In this document: in pieces, positions 26,601 to 37,749 of the stretch
How the letters are laid out: each line of letters begins with the position of its first letter
Numbering within the stretch: the first letter of the stretch is position 1
DNA from: Pterobdella sp. o SKG-2022
Taxonomy: Eukaryota; Annelida; Clitellata; Hirudinida; Piscicolidae
Reading direction: 5' to 3'
NCBI GenBank assembly: GCA_964035795.1
Contig: OZ038321.1
Span: forward strand, 14,997,971 to 15,061,970
DNA: 64,000 nucleotides
Notes under the pieces: model-generated
Database searches by the model: none
Told to the model about the DNA's origin: nothing
Seen by the model: the letters and a program-made list of their open reading frames with translations, nothing else
Made by a program: the position numbers and the translations under genes

Positions 26601-29600
26601 AAAAAACCTACCCCCCATATCGAAGCCAATGACGGGGGTGCTGGCATTTTTGAGGGGTGTGGTCATAGAACAACCAACCACGCCCCCTGCCGGCCCAGAA
26701 ATGATCGCCTTGCTGCCAGAAAAGCTGCGATGAATGTCGTTTTAATTATTATATTGAGAAATTTTGTAAACTAGAACCTTTAGTAGTTCCATATTTCCAT
26801 CTTAATTCATCTATTATTGAGTTTTATATGATTACAACAATAAGACTATCCAATTCATATTTAAGTGAAATGGTAATGATGATGATGATGTATTCATATA
26901 AATAACTAGGATAATTTTTTAATCTGGTCTGGTTGACAATATTTAAATGAATGAAATTCCAAACTCATAGAATAAATGGGTGTCATGAAAAATAAATATA
27001 CAAAATTTTCAATTAAGAGCATTAACCCGTTTGTGCCCATTGATCTCATATGAGATCACTTATATAAAAGTTTCACTAAATATTAGTTAATATTTATCTG
27101 AAACAAATTAATTTTTTAACCAGGGTTGTATCTCCAATATTAAATTAATTTTTATTAAATTTTCGATTCGACTTTTGTGATATTAAAGCTTAAAAATGTC
27201 CACATTTCACTTTGACGGACGTTTACTGAAAAATATTTAAGGCATAATAACTTGATTATAATGGAAAAAAAACGTCTGTAATAAATACTAAAATTTCAAA
27301 ATTGAGATACATGTAAAATCAACAGAATAAAAGGCATAAAAATTTTCAGATTTCATATGAAATCAATGGGTACAAGTGTTAGCAAATGGGCGTTTTACAC
27401 AAAATACAGTTCCACGGCCAAATTTATTCAAAACATATAGCTCAAATATGGGTGGAGTGGATAAGCATGATTGCTGGGCAAGCAGATATGCCACAACAAT
27501 AAAGGCTAAAAAATAGTATTGGCCAATATTTAGAACACTGGATATGACAGTAATAAACGTCATATATTTTATAATTGGGCGAATGAGGAAAATGATATGC
27601 AAGCTCAAAAATGAGTCTGCTTACATTTAGAAGAGCAATTAGCCAATCCTTCTTTAAAAACTCTGCATTAAGGCAACTGCAAATCAAACGGTACAGATGT
27701 TCAAGCTCTCTAAAAGCTTCTAAGGACACCCATTTCAATCTTTTGAATATATTATAACTAGAAATTAACAAAAAAGACGCCAAAACAAGTCATGCACCGT
27801 TTGACAACGAACATTTTGCAAAAAATGCACATTTACTTTGTGCGTACTTTGTTTTTCTTAATATCATGACTTTGGATAAAAATGATAATTTTCATTTTTG
27901 AAAAATTTGATGAGTTTTTTGAATTCTTAAATGGAAAATTTCGTTTTCTTTTATTTGAACAATAGAAGAAACAGTTAAAATATCCAAATGAAAACACTTC
28001 CAAGAGTTTATTTTATTCCACGAAGCTTTTTGTAAGATAAACTTACATTATCAAGTGGAGGTACAAATATTTGTGTTTAACTCAAAGAATTTTTATAAAA
28101 AGTTGGAAATAATTAATAATTTTGAAATAAATATTTTTTTTAGACTTTTGAAGAACATTTTGATTACGTATAAACATATCATTTTGAAATATTTTCATAT
28201 TTTAGCTTGAAAATCAAATTAAAGTTAATTAAAATCTTCAAACTACTCTTTTTAATGCTACGCGATTAAAAGCCCATTTGCTAACACTTGTGCTCATTGA
28301 TCTCATATGAGATCACCCTGTATTTCGTTTTTTTTTTAATTTAAATCTTTTTTTTTTTGTATTTTTTGAAGTTGTTTGAAGGTAGAAACAAAAGTTTCAT
28401 TAAGAAATTACTGCCATTAGCATTTTGGACACAAACGTGTTAATAAACAAGTTCAATTTGTAATTATAATAATTATACACACATTGAACTAACTTCTCAA
28501 CATTTGTTAGTCCACCGTTGGACTGCATGAAAAGCACCTTTTTCGGCTGTTGATTTTATATTTTCAACAGATTAATATTGATGGAAATATACATGGTTTT
28601 TGGTATTACTTTTATGAATTGAAATGTTTCATAATGAATCATTATAGATTTCAAAAATAAGTTTATAATTAAACCGAAAGATTTTTGAATCCCTTGAAAA
28701 AACTGTCGACATATCGAGCAAGGCATGGTGTCAGATAGGAATTGACACACGCTAGTGTTATCGGTATAGTATTTTAACTCATTTCTATTAAATTTTATTT
28801 TTGAATAAATTTTAAAATAAACAAAGATTTATAAGTCTTTTGAATAAAGAAGCCTTGAGTAATAAACTCTTTCTTCGAAATTATTTTGTGTATTATTCAT
28901 TCAAGTTTGTTGATAGATGTAGATACATTATATTCAAAATTCATTCCGATTGTTGAAAATCAGTACTTATATATGAATATATAAAAGAAACTACAAAACT
29001 TTTTAAACTGATCAATTTAATGGTATTTATACCGTTTTTACTTGCCACCCATATTACCTGTTGAGCCTCTATGCAGCATCTTCGGCATCGAAATGCTTAA
29101 TGAGGATAGAACCACGTTGTCAAATCCTATTTCTTTCGCCACCTCTCCTACTATTTTTTCATGTTCATCCCATCTTACGGTGTTTGTTTTTATATTTATT
29201 TTGACTTCAGTTTTATTTATGAAATATATTTGAGAAAAGATAGTTGATATGTTTTTAATGTTCATATCAGCATATCTTGGAGAAAAAAAAATAGAAAATC
29301 ATTTTTCAATTAAAGTCACAAGGTTTAAATTTTCACCCACTAAGTATTAACATTTTGATAAAATATTAGTGCTAAATTTTGAACTTTGTCGAAAAATTGT
29401 CTCTAACTCTCGAAAATTAATACTTATTCTCCTTTAATAAATTAAAAAATTCCATTAAAATGACTCATTTAATTTTTTCCGATATTTTTACATTAAAAAA
29501 ACATCCAGAAAATTTTGGAAATTCGATGTAAAAATTTGTCCGAATTACAGACGAATCCGGCGTTCAACACATCCGGCTTTTTGAGGGTCTATTTGATAAA

Positions 29601-30739
29601 GTTACATGAAACGAGTTGATTTTAAATTAATGTTTTAAAATGTGTAGGTATCTAATTCGAGTTAGTTTAAAGTTTAAGTAGTATTATATAAACTTTATGG
29701 ATTTAGCGGACCATAAAACCAATAACAGAAACAAAATTTGTTATCTTCAAACTCACAAGTATGAATGCAAAAAAGCCACAGCTAAGTTTTTAATTCCTTT
29801 AGCATAAACTTTTTCTAATTTGTTTTTCACTTCATCTCTATTAATCTCAGTCCATACTTGAACCTTGCAAAATAATTAAATAATGTAAGGTTAATACAAA
29901 TATAAAAGCATGGTCTGAAAATTTAAAACAAGTTAAAAAGTGAAAATATAAGAAAATTAAATTTAAGAAAAAAAATCTGTTCATGCTACACCACACACTT
30001 TTTGGCCATTGAGTGTTTCAATTATGGGCTTATTGGTGTTGAGCTGGCATCCATCTTGCTGCAACACAAGCCTTTCATCTATCTCTATCACTTCTTCATA
30101 TAAAATTGTATTGTCTGCAACTTTCTATGGTGTTGAGTATTTATTGATCAGGCATAATTTTTTGAATGAAAATTAACTATTCAATCTTGTTCATAAATGA
30201 AAACTTCTATTATGATTCTCATTAATGGTGTGTATATAAATTGGAAATACAGCTTATTGAATAAAACTTTAAACACTAACTAGATTGAAAAGCTCTAGTC
30301 TTGTTTGATCACCTATCAAATATAAATCTTTGAATCCTTTTGTTACTGCTAAAGCAAACTTTTCTCCCTTCTTTTCAAGGAGTGCATTTGTTGCCACAGT
30401 GGTACCCATTCTGATCCAATCTATGTTACTTGCATCAATTAATTCATTGCTTGCAAGTTGTACATCAGAGTCCTATAAAATTAATTATTTTTGAAATATT
30501 GAAAATTTCATGTTTTTCAATTTTAAAATAAAAAATTATTTACTTCATATGCTTTTATCAGATTTAAATAAACATACCAATGCCAAAATTCGTCTTATTC
30601 CTTCAGTTGGAGCATCTTTATAATTAGATGGGTCTTCAGAAAGTAATTTAGTTACAGTTATATTCCCATTTGGTTTCATAGCCCAAATATCAGTGAAAGT
30701 CCCTCCTCTATCTATTGCAAACTTATAACCACAAGACAT
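17662..30739 (-). CDS. OPLAH: 5-oxoprolinase (ATP-hydrolysing), about 30 exons
   Basis: Cytosolic enzyme of the gamma-glutamyl cycle that opens 5-oxo-L-proline to glutamate with ATP. Start at 30739 ([17 protein letters not shown]), stop at 17662-17664 after [12 protein letters not shown]. In order on the minus strand I read the HyuA half: [20 protein letters not shown] (exon 1), [20 protein letters not shown] (about 30420), [10 protein letters not shown] (28530), SGPAGGVVG and VIGFDMGG (26700-26610), [10 protein letters not shown] (26440), AAGGGS (25880), [18 protein letters not shown] (25090), [14 protein letters not shown] (24830), [14 protein letters not shown] (24560). The HyuB half follows: [11 protein letters not shown] (21640), [20 protein letters not shown] (21280), [15 protein letters not shown] (20970), [12 protein letters not shown] (20740), [17 protein letters not shown] (19480), [14 protein letters not shown] (19210), [11 protein letters not shown] (18900), [16 protein letters not shown] (18640). 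No break in conserved parts was seen. Introns hold the repeats listed separately. Confidence 0.96.
21866..21925. repeat. Foldback family A, short remnant
   Basis: Shows GCACAAAGCTATTCGTAAG, AACTTACATTATCAAGT and then the inverted ACTTGATAATGTGCC. Only the inner hairpin part of the family remains, within an OPLAH intron. Confidence 0.7.
22875..23067 (-). mobile_element. tRNA-derived SINE, copy 1
   Basis: On the minus strand it begins with a tRNA-like head containing an A box (AACTCAGCTGGTAGAGC, about 23050) and a B box (GGGTTCAAT, about 23006). A conserved body follows, ACTTGTTTCACAGTGTG, and then an AAAGCGCTTTATAAATACC end with an ACATT-type tail. The body recurs at 37163 and 51070. It sits in an OPLAH intron. 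Confidence 0.8.
23441..23500 (-). mobile_element. LINE 3'-end fragment
   Basis: Same end as at 14800-14858 in inverse orientation: CAATCAATCAAATCC, then TATAGCCCGTTTTCCTTTAC and GATTGGGCTTT. It is the third copy of this family's 3' end in the window. Confidence 0.75.
24362..24428. repeat. Short tandem repeat, about 22 bp unit
   Basis: Two to three direct copies of an AAATAAGTTTAAATTTT-type unit inside an OPLAH intron. Confidence 0.6.
27022..28443 (+). mobile_element. piggyBac-like transposon remnant, TTAA-flanked
   Basis: TTAA at 27022-27025 and again at 28440-28443 flank terminal inverted repeats: left CCCGTTTGTGCCCA, right (reverse complement) CACGTTTGTGTCCA. Inside, the plus strand at about 27386-27560 reads [31 protein letters not shown], a stop, then YWPIF. 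This is the C-terminal signature of piggyBac/PGBD transposases (GGVD...R...KKWWWPIF). Only a C-terminal fragment with an in-frame stop remains, so it is defective. A motif TTGATCTCATATGAGATCA occurs near both ends, and a related inverted copy lies at 27351-27391. A foldback A half-copy is nested at 27985-28075. It lies in an OPLAH intron. Confidence 0.75.
27985..28075. repeat. Foldback family A, half copy nested in the piggyBac remnant
   Basis: Reads AAATGAAAACACTTCCAAGA, GTTTATTTTATTCCACGAAG, then TTACATTATCAAGTGGAGG. It matches the left arm of the complete copy at 53510-53670; the right arm is absent. Confidence 0.75.
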
Positions 30740-31187
30740 TATTTAAATTTATTTAAATATTTATAATTTGTAAAAAATGAGTTTATAAATAACAAAACTT
30801 TAAGGTAAACTTTAAGCTAAGATGAATTGTATGGAAAAACTAAGTAGATCATCGATTGGTCCGAAGTATAAATAAAAATAACTCTATATAGTCACTTTTG
30901 TAAACTATGCATGCTTATATATTGTATAATATATATATATATATTTATTAAGTTTAGGCTTATTAATGTTTTAGGTCTTTGCAATCTTAGTTTTTGAAAT
31001 TAAATTTATAAAAACTTGAAATTTTTCTTGAAAACTAATAAGCACAACAATTTCAACTTTTTTTATGTTTTTCATGCAACTTCCAACATACAGACTATAG
31101 CACATCACTTTTACTTTTGAAAGATCAAGCGGTGTTTTTTAACAATATTTTTAACAAATCATATACTTAAAGAAAATATAATTCAAA
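30740..31187. promoter_or_regulatory. Divergent intergenic region, possible shared promoter
   Basis: 448 bases separate the OPLAH start codon (minus) from the borealin-like start codon (plus). A short TA repeat lies at about 30928-30945. No specific promoter motif was identified; the inference rests on head-to-head arrangement. Confidence 0.35.
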
Positions 31188-32639
31188 ATGAAGAATGAAA
31201 ATTTGAAAGCCCTCATTAGTAATTTCAAAATAGAATGTAATCTAATATCAATTTGATTTTTGTTTGATTCATAAAATGTGATAATCTACCAACAGGCGAG
31301 AAATACATACAAGTATTAGATGCTCAAAAGTTAGAAGATATAAAAAAAATAAAAAATATCTTTTATCATAAAAAATCTTTGTTGAATGATGTAAGTGGAC
31401 CATTTGAACTTAGTTTTGCTTTGATATTTTATTAACCTTTGGAAATATCTACTTTTTTCATTGCAGAAAGAGTTGAACAGTGATTTCAATAGCTTTCAAA
31501 GTTTGTCTATTAATGTTCATTTATTTTGTTCATTTTGATTTTTAAGGTAACTAATGATTCAGAGAGTCTAAAAATAAACAGCATGAAATTCAATGAAGAT
31601 CTAATATTTTAAATAATTTCAGATAAAGATAGATGCTCAATAGGGTTTGTAATCATTTCTTTAAAAATAGTTTAGTTAATTTCATTTTTTTTATCTTTAA
31701 TATACATACTACTTTATTTTAAATTTAACTTTTTTAACTTAAGTTGCCAACTCATTTTTAATTTACCTTTATAAGGAGTACACAAGACCTTGATATAAGT
31801 GGTGTGCGAGAAACTTATTTGGCCATGTCTACTAGAAAGTAATAACATTATTTATACAGAAATTTATTGGATTAAAAAAAATTAAAAATTTATGTTAATA
31901 AAAACAATATTCTATAATATTTTATTTTAATATTTAATCTTAATAGAAAAAGAGTAAGACCAGTGAGGCAATCTAAAAAACCAATGACCAAACCACCTGC
32001 GTGAGTCCACCTAAAACATATTTAAGCTTTATTTGGTTTTTTGTTGATTGAATTTTATATTTTAACATCATTTTTTGTATTTCAATTAAATTTTTTTCAA
32101 TTTAATATTCCTCTTAATGTGTTTAGGATGCTTATCTTTAAACTTGAATTTGTTTTAATTGTTTAGTAGTACATCTGTTTAATTTCCTATTTTATTCATG
32201 ATGAAATCACATTTAACAACCTATATTAGTACTATTTTAGGTAAAAAGATCCATTAATTATAATATTTATTCAGTAGTAAAACCAGATCAAAGAAATTGG
32301 ATAAAGTACCTGATGAGCCAGTAAGAAACAATCATTCCAGTTTTCAAATAACTATCCCTATGAATTTGATTCTAATTCATAGTACTTTCAAGGATTCTTA
32401 GCTATAAGGAATATAATTTTGCTAATTTAATTCGTCTATACGCAATTAATATAACAAACTAAGTCATATAATAGTTTTTCAATAAATCCTCTTATATATA
32501 AAAGCACATATTTTGACAGCAGTTGGAAAAGACTGACGAAAACCAGGCTGATGTCACCTTATCACAGCTGCCTGATGATATGCAAAAACTCTTCAAGAAA
32601 CTCATGGAGAAAGAAGAAAAAAAGAAGAAGAAGAAATAA
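31188..32639 (+). CDS. Borealin-like small protein, 8 exons
   Basis: Eight short exons join without breaking frame: 31188-31236, 31296-31390, 31467-31500, 31623-31644, 31776-31838, 31947-32000, 32275-32320, 32520-32639; 483 nt, 160 aa. The N-terminus (LKALISNFKIECEKYIQVLD) is followed by a charged predicted helix. Next comes STQDLDISGVRETYLAMSTR, a basic segment KKRVRPVRQSKKPMTKP, and an end LPDDMQKLFKKLMEKEE with poly-Lys. The helical start, the DLDI motif and the basic tract after it follow the layout of borealin (CDCA8), the chromosomal passenger subunit. The protein is shorter than vertebrate borealin (about 280 aa) and lacks its C-terminal domain. That it is a gene is well supported by phase; the family name is a weak match. 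Confidence 0.6.
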
Positions 32640-34238
32640 ACTGTTTCCATGACTTAATTTTATTGTATACATTGTTTAAGTAAATCAAATTAGTGAAATC
32701 AAAATAATTGGACCAAAATAAATCTTGAAGTTAATAAATATTCCATTATGTGTTTTCCTAGTTCTCGTTTTTACTCCAATTCTCGTGTAAACATTGTTCC
32801 ACTTTTACGGTTTTTTTTCATTTCCATTTATTTATAATCTGTATTTTATTATCCTAATTATTTTTAGTTTCCATTTTAATATTATTCAATATATGAATGA
32901 CTAAAAAACGCAAGGTTTTAATTAGTTTTTCAACGCAGTTTTGGATTCATAAATAATCATTTAAATCGAGAGCTTCGTCAATATACAGTATTTTCCTTCT
33001 TCCCATCGTTTCAGGCTTCAATCACTAGATTAGCTTAGAATTAACTGTTGAATGACCTAATGCCGTTATCCTGCTATTTTTCAAGGGCTTTCCATTCAAA
33101 TTTATTAACTTCTTCGTTTGCCGTTTTCTTGTTCTAAAAGTGTTTCCTGTTTATAGATCCTTATTTCTGGGTAACATCAATTCATTAGTAATAGAAGTTT
33201 TTTGATTTCGAACACTTCCAGAAAGTGCATTTATATAAATATTATAAAGTATATTTTGCTTATTATCACGTTTGATATTGTTTTTTGGTTTTGTAAATTA
33301 TTTATGTTAACTAAGTTTTAATGGCATTGTATCCATATAAACCAGCATCTACAAATAGTTACGCTAAGTATAAATGCTTCCTAATAAATATAAAGTTATA
33401 AAATTGTGCCCTACTCAATCGAAATCCTATCAAGCATTATTGTTAACCATTTATGATCCCTTGTGTCGAAATCATTAAGAACTGTTTTCTAATAGAAAAA
33501 GCTGTTCAAAAATATTTGTTATCAAGTAAGCTTAAATGAAAAAAAATGATAGCTTATATTATGGGAGAAGATTTTGAAAAACTTGAACAAAAGCAGAAAT
33601 CAGGCTTGCAACTAACAGAAAAAGATAATAATTATGAGTATGGAAATGAGTAAATTGTAAGAAGTTGATAAGTATGGCGTGTCCATTTCGTGCCTTAGGA
33701 CAAGACAAGAGCAGTTGCTTTGTTTCTTGATTTTTTCAATTATCAAAATGTAATCAAGGAAATTTGAATAGTAAGATATCGAATAAATAAGATGTCTTTT
33801 GAAGATCAAAATGTATATTCTTATTTTCATTAAAGTTGCAAGTTCTACTTAAATGTTTTTGAAAAGTATATTTCGAAAATAAGATCAATATTATCTTTAA
33901 AAAAGAACTTTTAAAATTAATAATTGTTAAAATATTTTTTTTCAAGTATTTTACTTGAAAAGAAGCTAAAGAACTAAATAATTTAAAGTTCTTGAATTAC
34001 AATTTTTTCACCTAACTAAAGCTTTCGCTTAAAATGTCCAAGACACATGTGTAGTAATTGAAACATGCATTCTGCTTGAAAAGCTGTCTGACATTTGTAG
34101 AAGTCTTTTTTCTTAAAAACTTTTGAAACGGGATATAAAACGTGATTTAAAGTATAAATTCTTCTTACTTCTGTTTCATAGGAGCAAGCATTTATTTGAC
34201 TTGTTTAAGTCAATGATAAATACCTCAAAAAACTAAAA
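32640..34238. other. Intergenic, AT-rich
   Basis: No coding similarity or repeat seen. The right end should carry the promoter of the NPF-like gene. Confidence 0.4.
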
Positions 34239-34718
34239 ATGCTAGTGATAAAATTAAGTTTATTGATAGTTTTATTGAATGTTCTTTGCATTGTGAATGG
34301 TGGAGAGTTGAAGGAATCTGATCTTCCTAGTATGGATGATTTTGAGTCTGTTGAAGACTTCCAACGCTACATCATGAAGTTCAACGAAGACCTCCTATGG
34401 CAGAACATGCCACGGTAAGTTTTTTTATATTTAGCTATTTTTTCATTTCATTAAGTTGAACAATATATAATTATCCACAAAAAAGACGTAATTAAGATTA
34501 CTATTTATATAATTAATTTCAAATTCTTTCATACACTTACTAAATAGGTCCCAAGAAATTGTTTAGAATTAATTTTTAGATCGAATTCATGAGCATTTTT
34601 CTATCGTTTATCATAAAAATATTTAAAATATTAGTTATAAATAAAAATTGAATCAACCAGATTCGGGAAGAGAAACCAAGAGAAATATTTCCCTGCTTAT
34701 CGAAGATTTTCATATTGA
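34239..34718 (+). CDS. NPF: NPY/NPF-family neuropeptide precursor, 2 exons
   Basis: Exon 1 is 34239-34414 and exon 2 34661-34718; 234 nt, 77 aa. The signal peptide MLVIKLSLLIVLLNVLCIVN is followed by a 38-40 residue peptide with PSMDDFESVEDFQRYIMKFN in its middle and WQNMPRF at its end. Then comes GKR (amidation Gly plus dibasic cleavage) and a short C-terminal peptide NQEKYFPAYRRFSY. This is the NPY/neuropeptide F build: signal, about 36-40 residue peptide with F..S.E...RY....N spacing, C-terminal RF-amide, GKR, short flanking peptide. The intron splits the Arg codon of the RF-amide after its second base (CG|A), a position conserved across NPY/NPF genes. The usual RPRF end is MPRF here, and the Tyr pair after Asn is absent. 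It is predicted to be secreted from neurons or endocrine cells and to act on NPF-type G-protein-coupled receptors. Confidence 0.85.
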
Positions 34719-35339
34719 TAAATGTAGAATATTCTGAATTATATTTAAAATGTTAATTTAATTTAAATAAATTTAATACGTTTTTTTCATAAAAGCTTCC
34801 GACTTGAAACCGTGAATCTGACATTATTAAATTCAAACCAATAATACATTTTAAAAATCAATACCAATATGTTTCAGGTTTTAAAAAGAATACAATAAAA
34901 TAAATATCGCAAAAAAATTTTTATCGAATAATGCTATTAAAAAGTTTGTTTTATTATTTAAATCGATCGGTTTTAAAAATAGAATTATAAATTTTACGAG
35001 TTTTATAAGATTTCTTAAAAAATTTTCAAAATGTTTTTAAATATTTGTCACCCATCTTCCAACTGACCCTAAGACATATGCAGGTTTGTTTCTATTATAA
35101 ATTGAAGGTTTCACAACTTGTATCTAAAACTTTTCAAGTGCTTTAAAAAAACAAGCAAATAATTTTTTAAAATCAGAAGATATGACTTTTATAACAATTT
35201 CCATCTTAAATTTAAAAAAAAGCAAATATTTTTAAAATTCTGTTTTTCAAATATTTAGTACAAATTTTTATAAATTATAAATCTGGGGTAAACTTCAGAC
35301 TGACATCTAATCTTTGCTTCCTTTTATTTCGAATAATCC
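34719..35339. other. Non-coding 3' of the neuropeptide gene
   Basis: AT-rich with no feature recognised. Confidence 0.4.
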
Positions 35340-35870
35340 AATCTTCCAACTTCTACCTCCAAGCTATATAGCAAGTACTTAAATTCATATCACTGTTAAT
35401 GCTTTCACTACCTCACTAGTTCGTTCCGGATTGATCTACTGTAACTCTCTCTCTTTTGCCCGCCACCAAAGTATCTATTGTTAAAGCTCTTACCCCTCCA
35501 AAACCACGCAGCCAAAAACAGTTTCTAAGCTGATTGCTTCAGCATTTTCAGTGCATTTTTCAATTTCCTGTACTGGCTACCAGTTGCCCCAAGATGTTAG
35601 TTTAAATGTTTTTGGCTCATCGCCTGCATTTTCAAGCTCAATCAACCTGCCTATCTTTATGATTTTTTTTATTAGGAACATTCATCAACCACTCAAATAT
35701 TTGTACTTTGGTCTTAAACTACATCAACCAGTTTTTTCAAGCTTGTTTTTAAGTCTCCATTCTCTCATCAACCACACCTCTTTTAGAACTCTCTTACATT
35801 CAAATTTCGCTCATTACATCTTTTTTCAAGAGTTTTCGCAAACTTTTGAAAACTCGTTCAAACCATAGAG
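35340..35870 (+). mobile_element. Degenerate LINE fragment (RT C-terminal region)
   Basis: Broken plus-strand frames show VRSGLIYCNSLSFARHQ near 35420 and a YWLPV-like motif near 35570. These are the SRLDYCNSLLYGLP... HWLPVRYRI signatures at the C-terminus of CR1/L2-type LINE reverse transcriptases. It is T/C-rich and similar in style to the longer copy at 43060-45025. Confidence 0.55.
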
Positions 35871-36480
35871 AAAATTTATTTATAATTTTTCTCAAATTTT
35901 TGAGTGCTTTGAAGAAAATTATGTTTTTAAACTGCGCACTACAAAAATATTAATAATACAAATGAATTTTTCCTTGATAAAAGTTCTGACCAAAGTTCTC
36001 AGTACCCGATAGATTTTAAAAAATCTTAAATAGCAGTATCTGTTTAAAAATTTCATTTTTATATCTTATTCCAAAATTTAATATATGTGTTCCAAAATAT
36101 AATTTTTTAAAATATCTAATAAGTTTCTAAGATTATTTTAGTTAATTGAAAAAATTTGGAAAACTAGTAGGGCAATATAAATTATCTGAAGTTATCGAGC
36201 TCAATCCCATGTTGTTCCAACATTTAGCACCGGTTTCAGAGTGTTTTCAAGTCATAAACTCATAGAAAAATTTTCAAATTAAAAGAATGAAGCGCTTTAT
36301 AAACACTAAATTATCTTGCATGTGTATATATATAAACAAAACAAACTAAAAACTCAAAGATACATCAATACAATGAAACTCCTCGGTTCAAACAAATGGG
36401 ATACAAGCAGAGACTTATACACTACGACTTTCAAAACAATTTATTGATAAAATAAATGATGAAGTACAATAGCCTGAATC
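35871..36480. other. Intergenic, AT-rich
   Basis: No feature recognised before the repeat cluster. Confidence 0.4.
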
Positions 36481-36486
36481 TAAAAG

Positions 36487-36592
36487 TAAGGACAACAAAC
36501 ACAAATTGTTTATTAAATGACAAGAAGCTTTTCGTAAGGCTAGCTTACATTATCAAGTGATAATTATCACTTGATTGTGTTTGTTGTCCTTA
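36487..36592. repeat. Foldback family A copy (short)
   Basis: Outer arms TAAGGACAACAAACACAA and its reverse complement TTGTGTTTGTTGTCCTTA (partly shortened on the right) enclose GAAGCTTTTCGTAAGGCTAG and CTTACATTATCAAGTG. It is nearly identical to 51232-51331. Confidence 0.85.
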
Positions 36593-37132
36593 TTTTTCGA
36601 TAAAATAAATGTTCAATAAAAAAAAATACGGTCTAATCATATTGCTTCAATGTAACTATAACCCAACTCAATAAAACGATCAAAATTTTACTATCGAAAT
36701 AAGAGCATATACAATGTTGAATAAGTTCTGTTATATTTTTATTGCCACACTTTATCACATTATATCTAAAAGCTAAAAAATTTTAGAATTTTTCCAGCAA
36801 TATAATATACTTACGAAATTGAAATCTGATGATAGATCTATAACAAAGTGCAAACTGCCTCTCGTTAGCTGCTTTCAAAATGTCTTTTCAAAATTGATAT
36901 GGTCGTTTTGGTAGAATAGTCACAGCAGAAAACTTATTGTAAGCTAGGTAAATGATGATTTTCGGCAATTTTCTCAAACAGTTCGTTCAAAAAAGATGAG
37001 TTCGAGAAAGGTTCTTAGGTTACATCACTTTTATTAAGCTCATGTTTGTTCTGATAGAAAAATATGAGCCATCTAAAATGGTTTGAGAGTATATAGTTTT
37101 TCAATTAAAAGTTATGTTAATTTTTTTTTATG

Positions 37133-37292
37133 ATTAATTAAACTAGTCTATTAACAAAAACGGGCTCGATTCCGAGTGGGCCGACAATTAGCACCTGTTC
37201 CACAGTGTGATTTCGCTTTATTAAATTTGTAGCGAGCGCTTTGACTATGACTAAAAGTGCTTTGTAAATACCTCATTACATTAAATTTAGTT
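37133..37292 (+). mobile_element. tRNA-derived SINE, copy 2 (5'-truncated)
   Basis: Starts inside the B box (GGGCTCGATTCCGAGT) and continues with GGGCCGACAATTAGCACCTG, TTCCACAGTGTG and a CTTTGTAAATACC end. A 30-base flank ending ATTAACAAAAACG precedes it and recurs at 37750 and 37996. A long ACATT/ATTAA-rich tract at 37500-37576 looks like a displaced tail. Confidence 0.7.
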
Positions 37293-37336
37293 TTTCAGAG
37301 ACTTCGTATGCTCTTTTTTAAAACTTGAATTTCATA

Positions 37337-37492
37337 CAGTGAAAACTTCAGATTATTCAGATTTTGAAGAACACGTAGAGGAAATTTCATTAGCCTAATG
37401 AATTGTGACAAGGTTTTAATTGATGAAAATTTCAGTTCAATAGAAATTTTTTTCTACGTATTCTGAATTCTCATAACCTGAAGTTTTTACTG
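37337..37492. mobile_element. pogo/Tigger-like MITE, 156 bp
   Basis: Imperfect inverted repeats cover nearly the whole element. The left end is CAGTGAAAACTTCAG and the right end in reverse complement is CAGTAAAAACTTCAG. Ends of the CAGT...ACTG type and a short size suggest a non-autonomous Tc1/mariner-superfamily (pogo-like) element. It lies between the SINE body and the ATTACATT-rich tract. Confidence 0.55.
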
Positions 37493-37499
37493 AAAGAAA

Positions 37500-37578
37500 T
37501 TAGATTACATTAAATCACATAACGTTACATTACATTACATTAAATTAAATTAAACTAAATTACATTACATTAAATAAA
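37500..37578. repeat. Low-complexity (ATTACATTAA)-type tract
   Basis: Repeated ATTACATT and ATTAAATTAA words, of the kind that forms the tail of the SINE family in this window. Confidence 0.7.
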
Positions 37579-37749
37579 GAATGGAAAATATCAGAACCAT
37601 AAAATCCTTATTTATTAACAAAAAGGGATTTTTTAAGAGTTAAAATTTTTTTTTTTTTAAGAGTATCTATATTAACTTCAAAAATTTTTTTAATTTCCAA
37701 TACTCATGTTAGTCTTCAAGAATTAGAATATCTTATTATAATTGGAATG

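Noticed and set aside
27442..27783. Membrane-like minus-strand protein of 113 aa
   Set aside because: The opposite strand encodes the piggyBac transposase C-terminus; the hydrophobic reading is an antisense artefact.
33612..33945. Two overlapping minus-strand frames of 60-70 codons
   Set aside because: Ile/Phe/Lys-rich compositions expected by chance in AT-rich DNA; no motif or splice context.
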